Source of the DNA: CALJUZ01 sp003387805 | GTDB taxonomy: Bacteria > Bacillota > Limnochordia > Limnochordales > ZCTH02-B6 | DNA length: 13,907 nucleotides | Assembly: GCA_937975235.1 (NCBI GenBank) | Contig: CALJUZ010000023.1 | Coordinates: forward strand, 1-13,907 | Reading direction: 5' to 3' | In this document: in pieces, positions 6,904 to 12,970 of the stretch | Layout: each line of letters opens with the position of its first letter | Position numbering within the stretch: position 1 is the first letter of the stretch | Notes under the pieces: generated by a model | What the model was told of the DNA's origin: nothing | Databases searched by the model: none | What the model saw: the letters and a program-made list of their open reading frames with translations, nothing else | Made by a program: the position numbers and the translations under genes

Positions 6904-7458
6904 ATGACTGCACCTAAGGGCGCAAGACCGGACAAGGGCAAGAACTACCGGGCCATCGGCATCGGCTTGTCGATCATCATCATCGTCACGGTGTTCTTGC
7001 TCCTGTTTCTCCCGGGCCAGGGCGAAGACGTGGACCTGGGCTTCGATCTCAAGATCCTGCCCTTGATGAACGCCGTTTTCAACAGCATCGCGTTCATCTT
7101 CCTCGTCCTGGCCCTGGCGGCCATCCGGCGCAAGAAGGTGGAGACGCATAAGCGGTTCATTTTGGCCGCCGTGGTGATGTCGACGCTGTTCCTCATCACC
7201 TACGTGACGTACCACTACCTGGCGCCGTCCACGCCCTACGGCGGCGAAGGGTTCTTGCGGTACTTCTACTACTTCGTGCTGCTGACGCACATCGTGCTGG
7301 CCGTGGTGATGGTGCCGCTGGCCCTCTTCGCGCTGTTTACGGGCCTGAATCTGGAAGTGAGGAAACACCGGCCCATCGCCAAATGGGCCATGCCCGTATG
7401 GCTGTACGTGTCGATTTCGGGCGTGTTGGTGTACCTCCTGATCCGGCCGTACTACTGA
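6904..7458 (+). CDS. DUF420 (YozB/CtaM-like) membrane protein
   Basis: A 184-residue integral membrane protein of the DUF420 family. In Staphylococcus a member (CtaM) is needed for a functional aa3-type terminal oxidase. Four hydrophobic segments are visible, roughly residues 17-36, 50-75, 92-108 and 125-145, with a possible fifth near 158-180. Potential ligand histidines sit in VETHKRF, VTYHYLA, LLTHIVL and VRKHRPI, as in the family. The ATG start lies 15 bases from AAGGAG (6883-6888), which is too far. The same site is six bases from an in-frame GTG at 6895 that is followed at once by TAA (6898-6900), so the start region may have been altered. No oxidase genes are in the window. It is read in the same direction as gdh, 23 bases away. 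Confidence 0.85.
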   Translation: MTAPKGARPDKGKNYRAIGIGLSIIIIVTVFLLLFLPGQGEDVDLGFDLKILPLMNAVFNSIAFIFLVLALAAIRRKKVETHKRFILAAVVMSTLFLITYVTYHYLAPSTPYGGEGFLRYFYYFVLLTHIVLAVVMVPLALFALFTGLNLEVRKHRPIAKWAMPVWLYVSISGVLVYLLIRPYY

Positions 7459-7480
7459 GGACCGCCACCCCGTTGGCGCC

Positions 7481-7510
7481 GGCGCCCGGCCGTCCCGGCG
7501 GCCGGGCGCC
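7481..7510 (+). terminator. Strong GC hairpin after the DUF420 gene
   Basis: A perfect 12-bp stem (7481-7492 with 7499-7510) encloses a six-base loop, 22 bases after the DUF420 stop. It lacks a T-run, so it is a terminator-like or RNA-stabilising hairpin rather than a standard intrinsic terminator. It separates gdh-DUF420 from DUF421-DUF4363 and suggests two transcription units or an attenuated one. Confidence 0.5.
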
Positions 7511-7571
7511 CGCCGTTCGCGCATAAATCCCTCTTCCCCTCCCCCATACTGTGGGCGGGAGGCCCGCCGAG

Positions 7572-8270
7572 TTGATCATCGTCTTCATCCGCGTTCTCAT
7601 TCTCTATACGACGGTGCTCTTTTTCCTGCGCATCCTCGGCAAACGCCAAGTGTCCACCCTGCAGCCGTACGAGCTGGTGACCATCATTTTGCTGGCCGAC
7701 GTGGCGGCCATTCCCATGGCCGGCACGGGCACGCCCTTGGTCAACGGCCTGGTCGGGCTGTTCGCCCTCTTGGTCGCGTCGTACACGGTGTCGTTCATTA
7801 CGATGAAAAGCACCAAGCTGCGGGCGGCCATCAGCGGCCGGCCCACCATCATCATCGCCAACGGCCGCATCATCGAAGACGCGATGAAGGAGCTGCGCTA
7901 CACCATCAACGACCTGCTGGAGCAGCTGCGGGTCATGGGCTGGCCCAACGTGCAGGACGTGGAGTTCGGCGTGCTGGAGACCAACGGCCAGCTCAGCGTC
8001 GTGCCCAAATCGCAGAAGCGGCCGGTCAACCCGGAGGACCTGGGCCTGGAGACGAAATACGAGGGGCTGCCGACGCCCCTGGTGGTGGACGGCCAAGTGG
8101 ACGTGCAAAATCTACGCCGCATCGGCCTGGACGAGCAATGGCTGCGCAGCGAGCTGGCCCGTTTCGGCGCCCGCCGCCCCGGGGACGTGCTGTACGCGGC
8201 GCTGGACACGCAGGGGCGGCTGTTCTGCCAGCTCAAGGCGGAGGCGCAAAACGGAGCGCCGCCGGCATGA
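7572..8270 (+). CDS. DUF421 (YetF-like) membrane protein
   Basis: A 232-residue protein with the DUF421/YetF architecture. Three N-terminal membrane helices (about 2-20, 33-50 and 55-78) include the family motif LGKRQVSTLQPYELV. Two soluble YetF-type domains follow: GRPTIIIANGRI followed by LEQLRVMGWPNVQDVEFGVLE, and later PLVVDGQVDVQNLRRIGLDEQWLRSEL. Biochemical function is unknown; related proteins with duplicated DUF421 regions occur in spore membranes of Bacillus. TTG 7572 is preferred over GTG 7551 because GGGAGG (7557-7562) lies nine bases upstream of it and the family usually starts just before the first helix. Its TGA overlaps the ATG of the following DUF4363 gene (ATGA), so the two are translationally coupled. 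Confidence 0.9.
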   Translation: MIIVFIRVLILYTTVLFFLRILGKRQVSTLQPYELVTIILLADVAAIPMAGTGTPLVNGLVGLFALLVASYTVSFITMKSTKLRAAISGRPTIIIANGRIIEDAMKELRYTINDLLEQLRVMGWPNVQDVEFGVLETNGQLSVVPKSQKRPVNPEDLGLETKYEGLPTPLVVDGQVDVQNLRRIGLDEQWLRSELARFGARRPGDVLYAALDTQGRLFCQLKAEAQNGAPPA

Positions 8271-8662
8271 GGCGCTATATGAGCGATTTCGTCTTTTACG
8301 GTTTGTGGATTCTGACGGGGCTCGGTTTCGCCGGCGTGTACTGGATTATCGGCGCCCAGGAATCGGTGGCTCATGCGCTGACGGCCGAGCTGGAGGCGGC
8401 CGAGCGGGCCATTGCGGCCGGCGAGTGGTCGCGGGCGGCCGACGTGGTGGACGGCGTCATCGGCCGCTGGCGCCGCATCGAAAAACGGTGGGCGCTGCAC
8501 ACCCAGCACGAGCAGCTGGAGGCCGTGGCCGAAGCGCTGCTGGAGGCGGAAACGCTCATCGGGCTGCACGACGCGCAGGCGCTGACGCCGCTGCGCCTGG
8601 CCCGGGAGCGGCTGCTGACCCTGCCCCGGCGGGATCGGCTGCTGTTGGAGAACTTGCTGTAA
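8267..8662 (+). CDS. DUF4363 family protein
   Basis: A 131-residue protein with one N-terminal membrane anchor (about residues 8-28, FVFYGLWILTGLGFAGVYWI) and a helical, probably extracytoplasmic part of about 100 residues. The helices carry the repeated pattern of acidic, Trp and Arg residues typical of DUF4363 (AAGEWSRAADVVDGVIGRWRRIEKRW). Family function is unknown. Members are commonly encoded next to DUF421 in Bacillota, which agrees with the arrangement here. The start codon overlaps the DUF421 stop, and a GGAG lies about ten bases upstream. A second ATG at 8279 is a less likely start. The gene ends 35 bases before the convergent sulfurtransferase stop, without a clear bidirectional terminator. 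Confidence 0.8.
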   Translation: MRRYMSDFVFYGLWILTGLGFAGVYWIIGAQESVAHALTAELEAAERAIAAGEWSRAADVVDGVIGRWRRIEKRWALHTQHEQLEAVAEALLEAETLIGLHDAQALTPLRLARERLLTLPRRDRLLLENLL

Positions 8663-8697
8663 GGCCGGATCTTTTGCCCGGCGCCTGGGCGGACGGA

Positions 8698-9600
8698 TTA
8701 AGGACCCTCGCCCTGCTCTGCCTCCGCGCCCTCTGCGGCGGTTTCGTCTCCGACGGCCACGGGGTTTTCCGGCACCGAGCACCAGTCGCTCCAGCCGCCG
8801 GTGTACAGCTTGGCCCCCGGGCGGCCGATGTGCTCCAGGACCAGCAGGTTCACGCACGCGGACACGCCCGACCCGCAGTGGAACACGACGCGCTCCATAT
8901 CGTCCGGCAGCGCCGCGAATCTTTTCTCCAGCTCGTCGCGCCCGCGGAAAAAGCCCCGCTGGTCCAGATTTTCCATCCACGGCCAGTTGCGGGCGCCGGG
9001 GATGTGGCCGGCCACCGGATCCAGCGGCTCCGCCTCGCCCCGGTAGCGCTCCGGCGCGCGGGAGTCGACGATGAGGCCGTGGTCTCGGCCTCCGTCCACG
9101 ATACGGCGCACGTCCTCCATGCCCACGGCCATGTGCGGGCGGAGCCGCAGCACGAAGCGCCGCGGCGCCGGCGCGGGCACCTCGGCCGAGACGGGGCCGC
9201 CGGCCGCCCGCCACGCCCCGTAGCCGCCGTCCAGCACGGCCGCGTCGTCATGCCCCGCGTACCGCAGCAGCCACCAAAGGCGGGCGGCCATCTGCCCGCC
9301 TTGATCGTCGTAGCAGATGACGGTGACGCCGTCGCCGACGCCCCTTCGTCCCAGCAGCTCGGCGAAGCGGTCCATGTCCGGCAGCGGATGCCGGCCGCCC
9401 CGGCCCGTCACCGGGCCGGACAGGTCTTTGTCCAGGTCAAAGTAGACGGCGCCGGGCACGTGGTCCCGCTCGTAGGCCAGTCGGCCCGCGGCCGGGTCCG
9501 TCAGATCGAAGCGGCAGTCGGCGATGACGATGTCATCCCGGCCCAGCCGCTGCCGCAGCCACTCCGCGGAGACGATGGTCCTCGGTTTCGACGGGGTCAC
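8698..9600 (-). CDS. Two-domain sulfurtransferase (rhodanese/3-mercaptopyruvate type)
   Basis: A 300-residue tandem-rhodanese enzyme that moves a sulfane sulfur from thiosulfate or 3-mercaptopyruvate to cyanide or thiols. The N-terminal, catalytically inactive domain (about 8-135) has the usual DCRFDL, GAVYFDLD and CYDDQGGQMAARLWW segments. The C-terminal domain (about 155-285) has VDSRAPERYRG, AGHIPGA and the active loop HCGSGVSA with Cys at 242. A CG[ST]GV[ST]A loop is more typical of mercaptopyruvate sulfurtransferases than of classical rhodaneses (CRKGVTA), so thiosulfate use is less certain. The last ~15 residues are an acidic Ala/Glu/Gly tail. The GTG start has GGAGGG ten bases upstream. 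It follows the membrane protein gene after four bases, so the pair is almost surely one transcript. Confidence 0.93.
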   Translation of the reverse strand: MTPSKPRTIVSAEWLRQRLGRDDIVIADCRFDLTDPAAGRLAYERDHVPGAVYFDLDKDLSGPVTGRGGRHPLPDMDRFAELLGRRGVGDGVTVICYDDQGGQMAARLWWLLRYAGHDDAAVLDGGYGAWRAAGGPVSAEVPAPAPRRFVLRLRPHMAVGMEDVRRIVDGGRDHGLIVDSRAPERYRGEAEPLDPVAGHIPGARNWPWMENLDQRGFFRGRDELEKRFAALPDDMERVVFHCGSGVSACVNLLVLEHIGRPGAKLYTGGWSDWCSVPENPVAVGDETAAEGAEAEQGEGP

Positions 9601-9604
9601 CGCG

Positions 9605-10054
9605 TCACCGCCCTCCCTCCAAGGTTTCGTCCCGCCGGCGTTCCCGGACCGGCAGCCAAAAACGGGGCGCGTGCACGAAGGTCAATACCAGAGCCACCAT
9701 GCCCACTCCCATGTGCACGAACAGCAGCCACCGCGCGGGATCGGGCGCCCGCGACGAGTAAAGCGCCAGCCCCAGCGAGCCGAGATAGGCGCCCGCCAGC
9801 AGCAGACCCGTCCACGTCATGCGTGACCGGCCCCGGGCCCGCCAGGCCGGGACGCCGTGCAGCAGCACGCCGGCGGCAAAGGGCGCCGCCACCGCGATGC
9901 TGAACCAGCCGTGGACGACGTAAATCTGCGGGTAGACGGGATAAATGAAAAACGAAAGCGGCGGCACCGACAACAACACTCCCGTCCCGGCCGACACGGC
10001 CGTGGCCAGGGCCAGCCACCGCAGCAGACGCAAGCTCCACACCCAACGCAACAC
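9605..10054 (-). CDS. Four-helix membrane protein, candidate b-type cytochrome
   Basis: I do not recognise a named family. The 149-residue product has four membrane segments (about 12-30, 47-67, 80-100 and 108-128). The N-terminus, the RARGRSR loop and the C-terminal tail are basic, placing both termini inside. Histidines 48 and 66 bracket helix two and 114 and 128 bracket helix four. By this topology, 48 and 114 lie at the outer face and 66 and 128 at the inner face. That arrangement is what a two-heme, bis-His cytochrome would need, but heme binding is inferred, not shown. The start is GTG, with GGGTG a few bases upstream. Translation is probably coupled to the sulfurtransferase, whose start is four bases after this stop. 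Confidence 0.7.
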   Translation of the reverse strand: MLRWVWSLRLLRWLALATAVSAGTGVLLSVPPLSFFIYPVYPQIYVVHGWFSIAVAAPFAAGVLLHGVPAWRARGRSRMTWTGLLLAGAYLGSLGLALYSSRAPDPARWLLFVHMGVGMVALVLTFVHAPRFWLPVRERRRDETLEGGR

Positions 10055-10128
10055 GTTTCACCCGGCCACTAATTCCCCGCCCCGGCGGCGTTCCCCTGCC
10101 CGGCGGCCGCATCCGCGGGCCGGCCCGG

Positions 10129-10149
10129 GGCACGGCCGGGGCCCGTGCC
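10129..10149. repeat. Inverted repeat in GC-rich spacer
   Basis: GGCACGG at 10129-10135 pairs with CCGTGCC at 10143-10149 across seven bases. It lies between the tRNA terminator and the start of the membrane protein gene. No T-run follows. It may be a second stem of the terminator region or an operator for the leftward operon; the sequence does not decide. Confidence 0.35.
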
Positions 10150-10166
10150 GGCGCCGCGCCGCGATC

Positions 10167-10195
10167 AAAAAACGGGGACCGCTGCTGCAGTCCCC
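10167..10195 (-). terminator. Intrinsic terminator of the tRNA cluster
   Basis: Read on the minus strand, GGGGAC (10195-10190) pairs with GTCCCC (10179-10174) over a ten-base loop and is followed by a G and six T residues (10172-10167). It sits 13 bases after the CCA end of tRNA-Ala and should end transcription from both the tRNA promoter and any gyrBA read-through. Confidence 0.88.
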
Positions 10196-10208
10196 GACAA
10201 CATCCCAT

Positions 10209-10284
10209 TGGTGGAGCCGAGCGGGTTCGAACCGCTGGCCTCCTGCGTGCAAGGCAGGCGCTCTCCCAGCTGAGCTACGGCCCC
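10209..10284 (-). tRNA. tRNA-Ala (UGC)
   Basis: A 76-nt tRNA with encoded CCA. The acceptor GGGGCCG pairs with CGGCTCC (one G-U), the discriminator is A, and the D arm AGCTCAGCTGGGAGAGC and T-loop GGTTCGAACC are standard. The anticodon loop CTTGCAC gives anticodon TGC, reading GCN Ala codons. It lies three bases downstream of tRNA-Ile on the same transcript. Confidence 0.97.
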
Positions 10285-10287
10285 GTG

Positions 10288-10364
<77 letters not shown>

Positions 10365-10376
10365 CCGACCGTTGCC

Positions 10377-10406
10377 ATGATAGCATACGGCCCGGACCAG
10401 CGTCAA
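10377..10406 (-). promoter_or_regulatory. Promoter of the tRNA-Ile/tRNA-Ala unit
   Basis: On the minus strand, TTGACG (10406-10401) and TATCAT (10382-10377) are 18 bases apart, and a TG one base before the -10 box makes it an extended -10. The match is five of six in each box. Transcription would start near 10370, about six bases before the mature tRNA-Ile 5' end. It lies between the gyrA stop and the tRNAs, so the tRNAs can be expressed independently of gyrase. Confidence 0.8.
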
Positions 10407-10442
10407 CCGACGCCTCCGGGCCTCCTCCTGACCGCCGGCCGC

Positions 10443-12959
10443 CTACGCCTCGCCGTCCGGCTCGTTGACCGTCTCGTCGCCGAAAATGCTGGGCTGCTGC
10501 AGCCCGCGGCCGTCGTCGCCGTCGTCCTCTTCCTCTCGCTGCTTGACGTGGGCGATGGCCACCACTTTGTCGTTCTCGTCCAGCCGCATGAGCCGCACGC
10601 CCTGGGTGGCCCGGCCCTGCCGGGAGATGTCGTCGACTTTCATGCGGATCATGATGCCCTCGGCGCTGATGAGCATCACTTCTTCCCCGTCCCGCACGAC
10701 GCTGGCCGCCACGATGGGACCGTTCTTCTCCACCACCTGCAGCGTGCGCACGCCTTTGCCGCCGCGGTTGGTGACGCGGTATTCGTTCAGGTCGGTGCGC
10801 TTGCCGTAGCCCAGCTCGCTGACGACCAGCAGATCCGCGCCGGGCCGCACCACGTCCATGGCCACCACGTGGTCGCCGTCATCCAGGCGCACGCCGATGA
10901 CGCCCCGGGTGGCCCGGCCCATGGGCCGCACCGTGTCCTCGGGGAAGCGCACGGCCTGGCCCTGGGCGGTGACCAGCAGGATGTGCTCGGAGCCGTCGGT
11001 CAGGCGCACGTCCACCAGCTCGTCGTCCTCGTCCAGGTTGATGCCGATGAGGCCGTGCCGGGGGCTGTCGTACTCGGACAGCGGCGTCTTCTTGATGACG
11101 CCCTTCTTGGTGGCCATGACCAGGAAGTGATCCTCGTCGTACTCCTTGACCGGGATGGCCGTTTGGATCCGCTCATCCCGCGGCAAGTCGATGAGGTTTA
11201 CGATGGCCGAGCCCCGGGCGGTGCGCCCCGCTTCGGGAATGTCGTAGCCTTTCACCCGGTACACTTTGCCCTTGTTGCTGAAGAACAGGACGTAGCTGTG
11301 GGTGCTGGTGACAAACAGGTGCTCGATGAAATCGTCGTCTTTGGTGCCGGCCGCCGTAATGCCCCGGCCGCCCCGCCGCTGCGGCCGGTAGGCCGTGGTG
11401 GGCAGCCGCTTGATGTAGCCGAAGTGGGTCATGGTAATGACCACGTCTTCGTCGGCGATGAGGTCCTCTTCCTCGATCTCGTCGGCCGCGGCCACGATCT
11501 CGGTTCGCCGCTCGTCGCCGTACTTCTCCTTGATTTCCTCCAGCTCCGTGCGGATGACCTCGTAGACCAAGTTGATGTCGCCGAGAATTTCCCGCAGCCG
11601 GGCGATGGTCTTCAGCAGCTGCTGGTATTCTTCTTCAATCTTCTCGCGCTCCAGCCCCGTCAGGCGGCGCAGCTGCATGTCCAAGATGGCGACGGCCTGC
11701 TTCTCCGTCAGGCCGAAGCGCTCCATCAAGCCTTGCTTCGCCTCGGCGTCGGTCTTGGACGCGCGGATGAGCGCGATGATCTCGTCGATGTGGTCCAGGG
11801 CAATGCGGAGCCCTTCCAAAATGTGGGCCCGCTCCTCGGCTTTGCGCAGCTCGTAGCGGGTGCGCCGAATGACCACTTCTTCCTGATGCTTCAGGTAGTG
11901 GCCCAGCATCTCTTTCAGGCTCAGCACCCGCGGCTCGCCGTCCACCAACGCCAGCATGATGACGCCGAAGGTGGTCTCCAGCTGGCTGTGGCGGTAGAGG
12001 CGGTTCAGGACCACCCGGGCGTTGGCGTCCCGCCGCAGCTCGATGACGATGCGCATGCCGCTGCGGTCCGATTCGTCCCGCAAATCGCTGATGCCCTCAA
12101 TGGTCTTGTCCCGGTGCAGCTCGGCGATCTTCTGGATCAGGTTGGCCTTGTTGACCTGATACGGCAGCTCGGTGATGATGATGCGCTGCCGCCCGTTGGC
12201 CATCTGCTCGATGCGGGCCTTGCCCCGCACTTTGATGCGGCCGCGGCCGGTGGCGTACGCCTCTTTGATGCCGTCGCGCCCCAGAATCTGCGCGCCCGTG
12301 GGAAAGTCGGGCCCGCGCACGATGCGCATCAGCTCTTCCGTGGTCACGTCGGGATTTTCGATAAGCTTGATGAGCCCGTCGACCACTTCCGTCAGGTTGT
12401 GGGGCGGGATGTTGGTGGCCATGCCCACCGCGATGCCCGCGGCGCCGTTGACCAAAAGATTCGGGATCCGCGAAGGCAAAACCGACGGCTGCTGCAGCGA
12501 CTCGTCGAAGTTGGGGACGAAATCGACGGTTTCTTTGTCGATGTCCCGCAGCATCTCCAGCGCGATTTTCGACAGCCGCGCCTCGGTGTAGCGCATGGCC
12601 GCGGGCGGGTCGCCGTCCACGCTGCCGAAGTTGCCGTGCCCGTCCACCAGCGGGTAGCGGAAGTTGAAATCCTGCGCCATGCGCACCATGGCGTCGTAGA
12701 TGGCCGCGTCGCCGTGAGGGTGGTATTTGCCCATGACGTCGCCGACGATACGGGCCGACTTGCGGTGGGGCCGGTCCGGGCGCAGGCCCAGCTCGTACAT
12801 GCCGTACAAAATGCGCCGCTGCACGGGCTTGAGCCCGTCGCGCACGTCGGGAAGCGCCCGGTCGACGATGACGCTCATCGCGTAGTCGATGTACGACCGC
12901 TTCATCTCGTCGGAAACCCGGACGGGCACGATGCGGCCTTCAGTAAATTCCAATGCCAT
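10443..12959 (-). CDS. gyrA: DNA gyrase subunit A
   Basis: Breakage-reunion subunit of the type II topoisomerase that introduces negative supercoils; it works as GyrA2GyrB2 with the gyrB product encoded just upstream. The product has 838 residues. The N-terminal winged-helix domain carries the catalytic Tyr 124 in AMRYTEARLS. The GyrA-box QRRGGRGI at about 527-534 starts the beta-pinwheel C-terminal domain and identifies gyrase rather than topoisomerase IV. A very acidic tail (EEEDDGDD) lies near the end. In the quinolone-determining stretch HPHGDAAIYDAMVRMAQ the residue equivalent to E. coli Ser83 is Ala (85 here), while the downstream Asp (89) is kept. No intein is present in this gene. The ATG has GAGGGG seven bases upstream, and this ribosome binding site overlaps the gyrB stop. 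The intergenic gap is 11 bases. Confidence 0.98.
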   Translation of the reverse strand: MALEFTEGRIVPVRVSDEMKRSYIDYAMSVIVDRALPDVRDGLKPVQRRILYGMYELGLRPDRPHRKSARIVGDVMGKYHPHGDAAIYDAMVRMAQDFNFRYPLVDGHGNFGSVDGDPPAAMRYTEARLSKIALEMLRDIDKETVDFVPNFDESLQQPSVLPSRIPNLLVNGAAGIAVGMATNIPPHNLTEVVDGLIKLIENPDVTTEELMRIVRGPDFPTGAQILGRDGIKEAYATGRGRIKVRGKARIEQMANGRQRIIITELPYQVNKANLIQKIAELHRDKTIEGISDLRDESDRSGMRIVIELRRDANARVVLNRLYRHSQLETTFGVIMLALVDGEPRVLSLKEMLGHYLKHQEEVVIRRTRYELRKAEERAHILEGLRIALDHIDEIIALIRASKTDAEAKQGLMERFGLTEKQAVAILDMQLRRLTGLEREKIEEEYQQLLKTIARLREILGDINLVYEVIRTELEEIKEKYGDERRTEIVAAADEIEEEDLIADEDVVITMTHFGYIKRLPTTAYRPQRRGGRGITAAGTKDDDFIEHLFVTSTHSYVLFFSNKGKVYRVKGYDIPEAGRTARGSAIVNLIDLPRDERIQTAIPVKEYDEDHFLVMATKKGVIKKTPLSEYDSPRHGLIGINLDEDDELVDVRLTDGSEHILLVTAQGQAVRFPEDTVRPMGRATRGVIGVRLDDGDHVVAMDVVRPGADLLVVSELGYGKRTDLNEYRVTNRGGKGVRTLQVVEKNGPIVAASVVRDGEEVMLISAEGIMIRMKVDDISRQGRATQGVRLMRLDENDKVVAIAHVKQREEEDDGDDGRGLQQPSIFGDETVNEPDGEA

Positions 12960-12970
12960 AGCGGGTCCCC

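Noticed and set aside
8663..8697. Bidirectional terminator between DUF4363 and the sulfurtransferase
   Set aside because: Only a five-base-pair stem (GCCGG/CCGGC) with no T-run on either strand is present.
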